Below are positions 1-20,435 of a stretch of DNA of 64,000 bases, one piece after another. This DNA is from Lineus longissimus. Lineage: Eukaryota > Nemertea > Pilidiophora > Heteronemertea > Lineidae. Under the pieces are notes generated by a model. That model was not told the DNA's origin. It saw only the letters and a list, made by a program, of their open reading frames with translations, and did no database searches. Positions within the stretch are counted from its first letter, which is position 1, and every line of letters begins with the position of its first letter. A program made the translations under genes and the position numbers. The stretch is taken from assembly GCF_910592395.1 (NCBI RefSeq), contig NC_088323.1, forward strand, positions 1,488,001 to 1,552,000, read 5' to 3'.

Positions 1-60
1 TATCAGTTTTAGAGAAATGTCACTACTAATATTAGTAGTGACATTTCTCTAAAACTGATA
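1..60. repeat. Perfect 60-bp palindrome at the window start
   Basis: Bases 31-60 are the exact reverse complement of bases 1-30, with no spacer. The centre (ACTAAT/ATTAGT) lies between 30 and 31. The left arm is cut by the window edge, so the true arms may be longer. It could be the core of a MITE or foldback element, or a fold-back joint made during assembly. The sequence alone cannot separate these. Confidence 0.9.
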
Positions 61-978
61 TATATTGGCCAAAACCACCAGGCCTACACTGCCTATTTTA
101 GTTTTACAAGTTCAAGCCAAAGGCAGTCGACAGTGCTAAAAAAATCCATACAAAAGCAAGGTATTTAAGACTACAATGTTCAACACAGTGCATACATACA
201 GGCCATAAAATCCTGGTGGCCTTTCATTTGGAACACCCTGTAGCTTTCACATTTAGTTCACCTTGTTCATTGGTAGATGGCGCTCAAGATAATCGCTGAA
301 CCCTCCACAATCACTCAATTTTTGAACAAACAGTGAAGTATTCGGGCGTATTGAAGGGTCGGATATCACTGTGTCAACTTGTTTTACACGGCAGCGGTCA
401 CTTCCAAAAGTAATTGTAACTAGATTTTGTTATTTAGCACGTTAACAGGAGTGCAGAACAATTTCCTTGTTGTCTCGCCACCATTTTGGAACAATCGATT
501 TCGCGATCGCTGATTGGTCACAGTTTCCAAAATGGTGGGTTACATGCATTTTTATTTTTCTCTGATTTTCGTCATATTTTACCGATTTTGTATCATAATT
601 TGTATCTTTTTGAGAATGCATCTGACGTCTTAGTGTTCCTTACATTGTCAAGATAGCAAACAGTCATAAATTATGCCTAGATTGATCCTACATTTCCGAG
701 AAGATTGATTTTACTCTGTGCATGAAAGCGATATCGTACCAGTGGCGCCGACTAGCGACTGTCCACGTCAAAAGAATTTGGCTGGCCTTTCTATTGAGTT
801 TTCTGGCTCTGGGGTAGGGTTGGGTGGGACTCACATTACAGTAATTGTCACGAGTCCTAAGCCTACTCATTTTGATTGAAGTGATGATCTTTACAATAAG
901 TGCAGTGGCACAGTGCGTGTGGGAGATGTTCGATTGTCGTACATTTACGTCATCTAAACTCGATTTGATTTATTTCAG
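61..978. other. Upstream region of PRPF40, no coding exon resolved
   Basis: No exon that could supply the PRPF40 start codon was found here. I saw no ATG-containing stretch with a convincing GT donor in a phase compatible with the exon at 979. A promoter-like block at 478-538 is listed separately. The first coding exon may be very short, or may lie left of the window. Confidence 0.4.
478..538. promoter_or_regulatory. Promoter-like block with inverted CCATTTTGG sites
   Basis: A 13-bp inverted repeat (CCACCATTTTGGA at 478-490, its complement at 526-538) flanks a CG-containing core (TCGATTTCGCGATCGC) and an inverted CCAAT box (GATTGG, about 512-517). CCATTTTG resembles the YY1 core seen near housekeeping-gene start sites, and the block sits about 440 bp upstream of the first PRPF40 exon. 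Assigning it as the PRPF40 promoter is inference from position and composition. Confidence 0.35.
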
Positions 979-9166
<8,188 letters not shown>

Positions 9167-9640
9167 AGAGACATTCTCAAAAAACTATCCGACTGTGGTG
9201 CAGTTCTCTCTCATACGACTCCGAGCAGTGTTGTGCAAGGGTGATGTCCTGTTCTACTGTGGCCGCTTCAAACTATTGACTAGTGCATTGAGAGGAACTC
9301 GCACCAGTGGCTGTTTCTAAAACAGCTGTAGGTGCATAACCAGACATCCTCAATGGCCTTTTCATAGCAGTGTTGTGCCTGGGTGATAGTTGAACCAGAG
9401 CTGTGCATGCTCAATGGAAAATAGCATCAGGCAGAACATGAATGGACCCATCGTCTGTGTTCACCATCTCAAAAGTGAAATGCATTTGATATGAATTTTG
9501 GACATTGGTAACATATGCTAAGTCAATGGGTTATCATGACCATTGTTGTACATGTATCGTGAAATATCATGGTTGTGTTCAATTTCGCAGGAAAAGTTCT
9601 GCATATGTAACTTTTTCACTAATAAAATAAGATAAAGTTC
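9167..9640 (+). other. PRPF40 3' untranslated region
   Basis: The region runs from the TGA at 9164-9166 to a polyadenylation signal, AATAAA at 9621-9626, itself within AATAAAATAA. No other gene is visible. The minisatellite region begins shortly downstream. Confidence 0.7.
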
Positions 9641-9779
9641 ATATAACTGTTGTTTCCTATATGCCCCAAAGAGTGCAGAATTTCTGATGGAGCATAAGCC
9701 TTACTACACTGATGAGAGAGTCGGTAAGGGGATGAAGACGCCTGACACCTCTGAATGGAAATGCCCCACATTAACCCTC

Positions 9780-10019
9780 TGTAGAAATGCCACATCTGGC
9801 CCAAGAGACACCTGGGAGGATCATGTCACATCTTGTTGAGACAAGGTACACCCTGTACACACTGCATGACACATCCATCCAGTAGAGACATGTTACACCC
9901 TGTAACCGAACACGACAGACCACAGTGGGATGACACATCCGGGGAAGACCAGTCAGACCCTGAAGCTTCAGAAATAATTGTGTACCCTGGAGAGAAGAGG
10001 CACATTCACATCCAATAGA
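9780..10019. repeat. Degenerate edge of the 115-bp minisatellite
   Basis: Phrases of the downstream array recur imperfectly (GACACATCC, CCAGTAGAGACATG, TACACCCTGTA) without a constant period. This looks like eroded flanking copies. Confidence 0.6.
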
Positions 10020-10450
10020 GACAATGGCACTCCATGTAGAAACATGGTGCACCATGTGAGGAGATGACACATTCAGCAGAGACAGCACAACCAGTAGAGA
10101 CAACACATCTGGCAGAGACATGCACATCCAGTAGAGCCGTGGTACACCCTGTAGAAACATGGTGCACCATATAGGGAGATGACACATTCAACAGAGACAG
10201 CACAACCAGCAGAGACAACACATTCGGCAGAGACATGCACATCCAGTAGAGCCTTGGTACACCCTGTAGAAACATGGTGCACCATGTAAAGAGATGACAC
10301 ATTCAGCAGAGGCAGCACAACCAGCAGAGACAACACATCCGGCAGTAACATGCACATCCAGTAGAGCCTTGGCACACCCTGTAGAAACATGATGCACCAT
10401 TGAGGGAGATGACACGATTAGTAGAGACAGAGCACACCCAGCAAAAACAT
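10020..10450. repeat. Minisatellite, 115-bp unit, about four copies
   Basis: The phrase GTAGAAACATGGTGCACCAT starts at 10036, 10151 and 10266, with a variant (GATGCACCAT) at 10381: exactly 115 bp apart each time. Each unit contains smaller related blocks around CAGAGACA(A/G)CACA(T/A)CC, so the unit itself grew from a motif of about 20 bp. Long minus-strand open frames here are repeat artefacts. Confidence 0.92.
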
Positions 10451-10499
10451 AACACATCAAGTCGAGAGAGGGCATACCATGTACATGCCGCCTCTAACT

Positions 10500-11690
10500 A
10501 GCAGACTACAGTGTTTTCAACCTCTCAGAAACGACAAGTCCAAGCCATGATCAGATGGGCATCCTGTAGACAAGAGACAAGAGACAACCTGCGCTGCTGT
10601 CGAGACATGGCGCCTCTAGCTTGCAGACTTCATTCATGGTTTTCATCCCCGCACAAACGACTGAGTCCAAGCCATGATCAGATGGGACATCCTGTAGACA
10701 AGAGACAACCTGCGCTGCTGTCGAGACATGGCACCTCCAGCTTGCAGACTTCATGGTTTTCATCCCCTCAAAACCGACAGGTTCTGAGCCATGATCAGAT
10801 AAGACATCCTGTAGACAAGAGATAAGAGACAACCTGCGCTCCTGTCGAGACATGGCGCATCTAGCTTGCAGACTTCATGGTTTTCATCCCTGCACAAACG
10901 GCTGAGTCCAAGCCATGATCAGATGGGACATCCTGTAGACAAGAGACAACCTGCGCTGCTGTCGAGACATGGCGCATCTAGCTAGCAGACTTCATGGTTT
11001 TCATCCCCTCAAAAACGACAGGTTCCAAGCCATGATCAGATGGAACAACCTGTAGACAAGAGACAAGAGACAACCTGCGCTCCTGTCGAGACATGGCGCC
11101 TCTAGCTAGCAGACTACATGGTTTTCATCCCCGCACAAACGACAGGTTCTGAGCCATGATCAGATGGGACATCCTGTAGACAAGAGACAAGAGACAACCT
11201 GCGCTCCTGTCGAGACATGGCGCATCGAGCTGGCAGACTTCATGGTTTTCATCCCCTCAAAAACGACAGGTTCTAAGCCATGACCAGATGGGACATCCTG
11301 TAGACAAGAGACAAGAGACAACATGCACTGCTGTCGAGACATGGCGCATCTAGCTAGCAGACTTCATGGTTTTCATCCCGCACAAACGACAGGTTCTAAG
11401 CCATGACCAGATGGTACATCCTGTAGACAAGAGACAAGAGACAACCTGCGCTCCTGTCGAGACATGGCGCATCTAGCTGGCAGACTTCATGGTTTTCATC
11501 CCCGCACAAACGACTGAGTCCAAGCCATTATCAGATTGGACACCCTGTAAACAAGAGACAAGAGACAAGATGCGCTGCTGCAGAGCACGGCATCTACCCA
11601 GATGACTACCGTGTTTGCATAGATTCACAAACGACAGATTCTAAGCAATGATCAGAATGGGGACAACCTACATACAGAAGACAAGAGACA
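10500..11690. repeat. Minisatellite, 117/124-bp unit, about nine copies
   Basis: GGTTTTCATCCC recurs at about 10638, 10755, 10879, 10996, 11120, 11244, 11368 and 11491, giving spacings of 117, 124, 117, 124, 124, 124 and 123 bp. The 7-bp difference is one extra GAGACAA inside the run ACAAGAGACAAGAGACAA. Units degrade after about 11560. No coding gene is supported inside. Confidence 0.93.
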
Positions 11691-12239
11691 ACTCTCGTTG
11701 TCTTCTGTGGTGCTGCCATCTGCCAGCAACTGATATAACCAATACTGAGACACTGTACGTCTCGTGGCATGACCACACTTGAGAAGAACCATATCAGGGC
11801 ATATCATATCCTCACAAACCGTCATCTCATTTCACGCAGAGACGATTCGTATGTTTCCCCATCAATTTATTACACCATCTCCATTCTCATTTATGCATCC
11901 ACTGATCAGTTACAGCAGCTGTCTTGATTGACTGTCCCGGTGGGGCGGCAAACTGTGCATTTCTCCTCAGCTACTTTATTCATTTGTATCATTTTGATAT
12001 ATATTTTATTGTATTGTTGGCCCGCGGAATTCAATCAGACTACAAGGCATATTTCAGTACGATGGCCTGGTGCATGGGATTCTAATTCACAGGTCCCTAT
12101 AACCGTGAGAAGGCCATAACTCCATCACAGAAACAGGTTGATACCATAGCCAGTCAACACGGAAGCTTTTTTGTGATTAGAAAGACTAGCAGTTACCAGT
12201 AAACAAGGAACCAACATTCAATTAGATCTTGGCTGATAG

Positions 12240-12456
12240 TATACGTTTGATTGCGCTCACCGCTTGCGGTTAACCCAATCCGGCTCGGGTTAGCTTCCAG
12301 CATCGCTCCAGTCGCTCCGCTCCGGTGGTGGAGAATTGGATCGCATTTCGCGAGAAGCTTGCCCGGAAAATGGGAAGTTTACGTTGGGATTATTAACAAA
12401 GTTCAGTGACTGGATACGCGGACTCAAGCTTCAGACGGAGTAATCAAAATTTGAAG
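12240..12456 (+). promoter_or_regulatory. Possible promoter and noncoding first exon
   Basis: A CG-richer stretch (about 12,250-12,430) contrasts with its AT-rich surroundings and ends at a strong donor, TTGAAG|GTGAGT (12456|12457). The coding exon at 20436 has a clear acceptor directly upstream of its start codon, so its transcript must have an upstream noncoding exon, and this is the best candidate seen. Linking the two is inference. Confidence 0.25.
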
Positions 12457-15400
12457 GTGAGTTAGTTTAAGCTTCTTGATTTAAAAGCCATATTGGCTAC
12501 AGTTTCCACAACTGTTATTCTGATGGAATAGATGGTCATCCCGTGAATCACAATGGGCCGTCTTTCATGACCGTCGCCCCTGGGCAGGGCTCCTTCCGCT
12601 CCGGCGCCCGATGGCTCTACGAAGGACATATTTCACCGTCGAATGACAAGAGCGGTAATTTTCAAGAGACCCGTTAGACTGCGTATCCATGCAGTTTATA
12701 GTTGAGACGCCATCAACGTTCACTTCGTCAATGGCACATTTTTTGCATCAAGAAGACTGGGTCTCTCTGATATAAAGACTTGGTTACTTTTACTCTGCAG
12801 AGGGACCACTTAGGCTAGATATTGCCGATAAAAAGGAAAGACCTTGACGAAAAATATAGTTCCCCAAATACATGGAGCTATCCACCTCAGTAGATGAAAT
12901 GGTTTACGAGGGGAATGTTAATTGTTACCAGGCTGAGAGTCGTTCAGACAGCTACCTAGATTCTCTGAGTCTTGGTACAAAGGAAACATCGCACAGTGAG
13001 GCTCCAGGTCCGCCCGTCTCGTGATGGATACAGGGACAGTCTTGAGGCAGGCTGACTCATGACCATTATTACTCATTGCGCATCTCCCTGAAACACAGAG
13101 TGAACAGGTGAAAGCTGTCCGGGTTATTTCACATGAACTCATTTACTGTTAAACGTCTTTGATTACACAAAATTGCATTTGGCGTTTATAGCCTGATGCT
13201 TGCTACCCAAAAGATTACTTCGCATTATTGCTCCAAAGACTGAAAAAGTTAGTAAACCTCCCGTGAGCGGCAAGCCGTTCGATCGATTTTTTTAATTCGC
13301 GTTTAGATAACGATTCTCTAGGGGCGGTTCATCGCAGCCCAGCATCTAACATGTCTAGGCAAACATGTCTGATATAACTCGGATGACTTGGAATTACAAT
13401 GAAAACCTTCTTGTTTGCTTTCTTTGAGTTGTATTTCCTAAGAAAACATACCTTGGGGCATTCCTTGAGCATAAAAAGCAGTGTTTGATGAGCCAGTCTA
13501 CATTGCATGATGTCAATGCGAGATATCTGCCTCGCCGGGCAAGGGTAAATTCTGGCAGGGGAACTTAAGGTTTACATCAGCACACAGGTTATGATCTTCT
13601 TAACTCATCACTGCTATACCCTACTGTTGTTGGAATCAGCATGGTCGTAGATCATACCTTTAACTGTTGGATGTCCTGTAACTATAAAACAAGCGTGGTA
13701 TAGAGATAGAAGAAGATTGGATATGTACCGAACTCTGATATAAACATACGACCCAATTTTCCATATTAAGGAATGTAACCAAAGATCTCCAGCTATTCAC
13801 ATTGCTTTCAAAAGATGAAATACACCATAATACGATGCAGATCAATATTGCTCAGGAATGTGTTTTCTTCCAGCCCACTGACTCTACAATGTCCAGCATA
13901 CGGTTTGTAAGAAAAAGCTTGACCCGAGTGGGCCCTGTTGCATTATTCAATGAGAAAGTTAGCCTTTCTTTCAAAGAAGATAGAAATCTCTTTACAACTC
14001 TGCATCGTTGGTTGCAGTTCCGTTTAGCTTCCTAATGGCATCGAGTTTCTGTTGGCGCCGACGACGATGCAAACGTTGTGTTTAACATGAGTCGGAAGAG
14101 ACATTCCCGCATGCTGAACATTTACCGCTTTCCTCACGTGAAAACTGCGAGACCGGAAATACCCCCTTCTCATTGGTTCAAGGTTGACAACTGCTCCGCT
14201 GAGACAGCATTGAGGGCTTGTAATTGGCAGATAAGAACTTAAAATGCTGCTTAAGAAGCTTGGAGGTCGTACAGCGTAGTACTATGACATTGTCATTGGT
14301 GAAGGAATGTTATACCCTTGATGAGAGATGTGTTTAGCCTCGTCACAGCGGGGTAAAGCTTAGAAAATATACGGTGTTATTTCTAGATGCTTCTCCCATC
14401 AAGCTTGTAGATCTCTCCAAGACAAGACTTCTAACATATCTGACGCAGATCACGTCCACATCTCGCCAAGCCCGTGATTGATGCGTAAATAAGCCGCCAT
14501 CTTGGGTTTATTATTTGCAACGATTTGTCGCCTGTTTATCAAACGGAGGATCGGGCCAATTTAGGGGCCGCTGGGACAGGAGCTCGGCCGATTATTCATC
14601 CAGAAGCAATGCCTGCACGTCAGCGGTAATCGTACATGATGACTTGAATGGTGGCCTGGAGACATGTTTGCTCTAACTGGTAGATCATATGAGACGTTTA
14701 AACTGACTCGTGCTTTACAAGAGAAACGCGATGGAAATGACACTGAGAACAAGAGAAGAAGCAAAATGGCAAAACGAAATCTTTAGAAGTGTATTTAACC
14801 CGACATTCAATAAACAGATTTAGATCTTAAACTTATCTTATCTAAATGTAGGAGCTCTCAGCTCTCACTTTTTTTGGACAGGATCCTAAGAATGCCATGC
14901 AAGCAGAGAAGGCGAAGCTTTTCAATGGCCTATGTGCCGTTATATGCTTGAATAGTTTGAGAACAGTTATATCGACTGTGATAGAATACCCAACACTGAA
15001 TCCGACACCCAAAACCTCCGACAAACAGCAATACCATCGTCTCTGACATGAGTTCGCTTGCGGACCGATGGCGTTATCATGATATCCATTTCCTTGAAAC
15101 TCACAAGCAACAAGCAAGCTCAGCCAGCTACTTGTACATGAGTGCTGTTCAACTCAGCTCCAATTGATATTGTGACACCCCGCCGATAAAGTGAGCTGCA
15201 CAAGTCATGTTACTTGCTGTTTTTCAAGATAGCAGCAATTGTCTGAAACCTTCTGTTCGTGATGTATTGGGATAAGGCTAACTTGTTGAGTTACAAAACA
15301 AAGAATAAGGTTTGTAGTTACAGTACCAAGGTAATTACATTGGGTGCGTGTCTCTTCCTTACCTTGGCGTTTAATGCTTTTCGAAGGTCTTTCTTTATTG

Positions 15401-18400
15401 AGTTCTTGGCTCCCATGAGGCACACAATCCGCCAAAATAAATCGCCGCGAATATTTAGTGGTTTACCCGTTACAGATGAAAACATTAGCATCCCAGAAGT
15501 CAGTCTCATTTTAACATTGTCCTTGGAGACAACTTCTTACAATACTAAGAACCATTTTCCTCTCTCCCGTCGTGAACATGCTCTTGTGTTAAGCGCAAAT
15601 GGAGAAACAAATCACTTGTTATTACGCCTGCATCTGATGTTCAGGTGGCTAAAAGTACCACTTGGCTAATTGCCTCTCGGGCGGGCTTTTTTCCTTTCGT
15701 ATGTTTATGACAGTTAGAAATATGATGCCAAGCAAAACAGAAACTTTTATTTTGTAACAATATTTTATTTCTATTTCTTCCTCCTCTGAGCTGCCCCTAC
15801 TGAAGTCTTCCGTGGGAGCATAAGGACAAATAACATCAGTTGATTCTAGCTACTATATGTATTTTAATCGCAATTCTACTTGCAGCAAATGGCTTCATAA
15901 CCGTAGTCATGGTAATTTCATGGCTTTTCTACAATCAGCCAACCTAGTGTGATAGCCTTATACATTGGGATGACGAATTGCTGCCTGTTATGGGGAGTCT
16001 TTATGATTATGGTCCATAAAGACCGTAACGCCCAATCCAAGTTCTCTATCTTGTATATGAGGAGTATGGTGTTGGATGCAATATCATGAGATGATAATAG
16101 AAATGTTTTGGCCAAAGAAAGTTTAGGTTGGCCGCATCCATCGTAGCGCTGTTGAAGTTCCAGTCAATACAGTTAACAAACTTCCTACATGTTAGGCAAT
16201 TTAATCAGAATCTCTTCATCCTGCTCGGGCCGAGATAGTCCAGTATAAACGAGTCAAGCAAGTCTTCGACTCTTCGTTATTCCAGATCACTGTCATCAAC
16301 ATCTCTCTCACGTTATACCAATAATTACGTTTCCATGTGTTTGCGATTGTTTAACAATGTACAATGCATCATTTTGGATCTAGCGAACTTCGATCACCTG
16401 GTCCGACGAATCTTGTTCTATCAGTCTTGATCAACCGGCAGGCTGCATGCCAAGCAACTTCGCCGCTCGCGAAATAACCCCGGGAATATTGTAGCATATT
16501 GCTTGAGAAGCAGCTACTGGTCCGTCGCCTTTTTCATAATGTATTCTCATAACGGGTGGATTGTTACACGGTGGGTGAGATCTTATTGAACGCGGCAAGA
16601 CGTCACTTCTCAAAGGAATAATACTCATGTTGGCTGCTTGGTGCATCCGTTTTCGCGCTTGCAATATCTTGGGCGATGCGGACACTTCCTGTGGCATGCA
16701 TTAAACTTCCGGTGGCTGTCGACTAAACATCAGTCTTTTCCATTTTTGTGAGTGGAGTGGCAAATCTATGCGAAGCCAAGCTGCATTAGTTGGCTTTTGT
16801 GAGCAGTCGAGTGGGCGATGTTATTACGCTGGTGCCCCTGCCGATCACGTCTGAAAGGTATTCGACCTGCTGGTACCGTTGGACGGAGTGCAGTCTGTGA
16901 GGCTTAGTGACATTGTGGCAAGCAGGATTCTTGATCGCCAAGCGGACCATCCCGCTGAAGAAATAGCGCCGACATATATGCGCTGCCTGAAGCGCGAGTT
17001 GCGAATCAAACAGGCCTTTGGCAGGAGAGTTAATTTTCTGGAAGTTACCGGTATTGTGGCCATTCCTGCATTCTCCAATGGATAAAAGTCTACTTGCAGG
17101 TAGCGATTTCTCTTGGCAGAGATGGACAGCATTATGACATCATAAGCGGAAGGTGAGATTTGTATTCTTTATCTTCTGCGCCGGTCTCTTCTCGTTCGGT
17201 TGTCTTTCAGAGAGTGACTCACATATCTGTAGTAATTAATGCTTTGAAATGCTATTGACATTCGTTGAACGATGAATGTCCTTATCGGTCTTTTTCATCT
17301 TCTTCTTTTTCTCGTTATTGTTGCTCATCATCATCATTCTGCATCATCATCGTCGTCACCATATCATTAGGCGGGTTTAGCTTTTGAAAAAATTTTATGT
17401 TTTTTTCCCGCCAGCACTACAAATATGCCCCCGGAACAGGTTATCAGCGAACTGAAAACCCTTAGATGTTTATCAGAACCTCGGAGGCCATCAGGGGGTT
17501 TTCAATTTATCGAAAACCTCTAAGGGTATATTACACAATCGAACTTGTCCTTTAACGTCTTATAACATATTTACCAAAGAGCACTGCGACATACCCAATA
17601 TATCACTAAGATTCACCAGAACAATCAAACGTGTTAAATATAACTACGAGTTGGCACGGAAATCTTTCAAGTAAAACCCGACGATTGGGGATTGATTGAT
17701 CGATCAAGCGAGGAGCGAATTACCTTGCTTATAAGCCCTCGATGACAGCTCGTCAAATCCTTGTTACTTGTAACCACCCGGGACAGCTCGATATGATACT
17801 TGTTCGGCGTCCCCAGCGTCCGCGGTTGTCTCATAATGAGCGAAGGATCACCGTCATGCCCACGTTGAATGTTAAACGCCCTTGATTCCGCTAAAATTCT
17901 CACCATTGTAAATTGGCTTCGCATCCTTTAAATGAAGGCGGTTCTGAGAGTCCTTAAATACACACGTTTCCTGTTTTAACACTATCTTTCAAAACTATTA
18001 AGTACTACGACTCAGAAAGGAGACTCGCTTCCAGCGTTTGAACAATTTTCGAAAGGTCACATGATGGCACAATTGGCGCGTCAGGTTGCCACTCTTTTCG
18101 GATCAGAATACAATCGGATTCCATGGAAGCGATTAAGTATATTTCAAAAGGTCAGGATAAATATAGTCTGGTTCTGCACCCTTCTGATATCCCATCGATT
18201 AGATTAGTGCAAGTCCAGCCACTGATCATGTGTGAGGCAGCTTTCGATTGGTTTCCAGCAGGTAAGCTTGGACAAGACGAGATGTCTCCATTCATCCATT
18301 CGTCGAGACATCATGTCTCATCAATGAATTAGCGCAAAAGAAATCGATACTTCGCCTTCGATTGGCCACAAGACATGCATTGTTATATCCACTCTTTTGA

Positions 18401-19165
18401 TTGATACCGCAGAAATTAATTCGCCATGAAAGTTTTCTAAGCCATGGATTCTGAGGCAGATAATCGATGATTGAAGATCACTGGAATGGCTCATGCCTCT
18501 CTGACCTTTTGAAAATGAATTTGATCATTTTGGCAAATTTATTTTACTGGGATAAAAGTAACGTTTGTATCTAAGATGTAATACGATGTAATCGTTTAGC
18601 CATCAGTTTTCAATCTTTGTGTGTGTTTACCAATCATACGCGTGTTATTGAATTTGAGATGGACTAACGGCCACGCATATTCCGTCTGACATCAGCGACC
18701 CAAAGTAAGAAATCAATCGGGACACAACCTTCGATTGCTACATGAAAAAGCGCCTTGAGAAAAGACCCGAGCTATGCTACTTGATGGCAAACATGAAAAG
18801 TCGATTGAGAAACGGCAAAAATTTATTAGAAATACCGGCAGAAGCCTTTTCTTGATGCTATTTCGGATGGAATGAGACTCTACCAATGTATATGCGTAGG
18901 TCGTATCCTTTCTTCAACACGTGAATTTTGTTGTTCTCCGATTGAGTCTAATACCAGTAAACTGAGTGCATCAGGGACCACTGAGCAGACTTTGGTACCA
19001 GAATATGAGAAAGTATCCTTAAAGCAAGAAGACTTTGGCAGTGCAAGGTTGTTGGCGTTAGTCAATTACATGTATCAAACTGCGTCCAACCGGGACTAGC
19101 AAGCAGGATCAGGTATCCGATAGAGAAGTATCCGTTGAGGAATAAGCTGCCGGAGATGGTTCCCG

Positions 19166-19680
19166 GGTAATCGATAGGTTCTACTAACAAGTGACATGTT
19201 CTCAATATTGGTTCCGGTGATGAGATTACTAGCCTTGCTTGTCAGAATTAGATAAAGCAACACTGACTATTACTTCAACCAGCGCATCCAAGAAGATCAA
19301 CCTTCGTCTCCTTCTTCACTTGACCGTTCAGTCCTTTCAGAACTGGTTACCTTGGTGAGTTTACATGGTGAAGGACCTACAGGTCGTTCCACTCATCAAC
19401 TAATGATTGGTATTTTTAGTGTTAAGTAAGTGATCTTGAAATCTGTTTACGCGGCCTTGGACAAGTAATCATCTTCTAACATATTCCTGTAAAATACGTG
19501 GAAAGAAATAACATACGGAGGATAGTTTAAAGGTAATCGATAGTAGCTACTAGCTATTGGCATCTCCTCGATATTGCTTGAGTTTATCAAATTACTGACC
19601 ATGCCTGTCAGAACGTGAGGCATAATTGGATCAAAATAACACCACTACTTCAACCTGCGCATTCATGGAAGACCAATTTC
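19166..19680. repeat. Diverged direct duplication, about 140 bp, 366 bp apart
   Basis: 19166-19302 and 19532-19672 share GGTAATCGATAG, then CTACTA, TATTG, GCCTG or GCTTGTCAGAA, and CTACTTCAACC(T/A)GCGCAT in the same order, with many differences. It could be an old segmental copy or part of a dispersed element. No coding potential is evident. Confidence 0.65.
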
Positions 19681-20435
19681 TTGGCTAAAAGTTTTTTGCG
19701 TCACCTTAACCTACTAAGTGACCACTGACAGTACACTCGTTGACAGCGCTTGGTAATCTATAAAAGGTCCAACAAACAATGATTTCGTACGATTTTATGA
19801 CAGTTTTTTTAGCAAAATAAAGAAGCGCGTACCATCAATCCTATGCTGCCATGATGATGTCACGAGTCGATCGCAACAAATCTGAATAGCTATTCCTCAT
19901 CCGGTGATCGTTGCCCATCTTCAACATCGCTGAAATCTTTCTCATTATGATAAAAATGGCTGTGATAGGCAGCGTGATACCAAGTAATCATCTTTGACAA
20001 TCTCAAGCGAATAATCTTTTATTACATTTTTGAGCATCCTATTTGTGTGAGCCGAAATTCTTGGTGTTGATGACACGCTGGAGCACCTATAAGCCATGCA
20101 TTTAAGCGGATGAGTCTTCCACTGGATGACAAATCTCAAACATCGTGGTGAATAATCACCCTGAGAAAGCTCAGAATACATAGCCGTTAACTTCTTTTCA
20201 TTACCATCTATCACGAATCAGCAACATCAATTTGGCAAAATTGACGATAATCATAGGTATAAAGGACTACACAGACATTCTATTTTTACAGCAGCGAGTT
20301 ACACGAAAGTTTCTTACGTGCATGTTGTTATTCTGATTACATTCAGCTGTGGTCATGCGTTCCTTGGTAACACGAATGCACGAATAACATAATCTGTGTA
20401 TCCATTAATTTTCCTCTCTTTTCTTTTCTTTGTAG

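Larger units (their letters stand above)
11691..20435. other. No coding gene recognised
   Basis: Open frames are short and lack coherent splice context. A CG-richer block with a good donor at 12457 is listed separately as a possible noncoding first exon of the downstream gene. TCATCA-rich low complexity lies at about 17,325-17,365. Short interleaved inverted repeats (TGAAAACCC/GGGTTTTCA and CCCTTAGA/TCTAAGGG) lie at about 17,450-17,530. A diverged direct duplication lies at 19.17-19.68 kb. The stretch 16.43-17.13 kb has open frames on both strands that I could not match to any family. Confidence 0.4.

Noticed and set aside
9771-10475. Cys-rich minus-strand open frames over the 115-bp array
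   Set aside because: The frame shifts from copy to copy because 115 is not a multiple of three. No splice sites or start context are present, so these are repeat artefacts.
12240-12320. Possible tRNA or structured RNA (GTTAACCC/GGGTTAGC pairing)
   Set aside because: No cloverleaf, and no A- and B-box pair at the right spacing.
16431-17132. Open frames on both strands in a CG-richer patch
   Set aside because: Neither strand gives a recognisable domain, and no splice chain could be built. Kept only as a remark in the gap entry.
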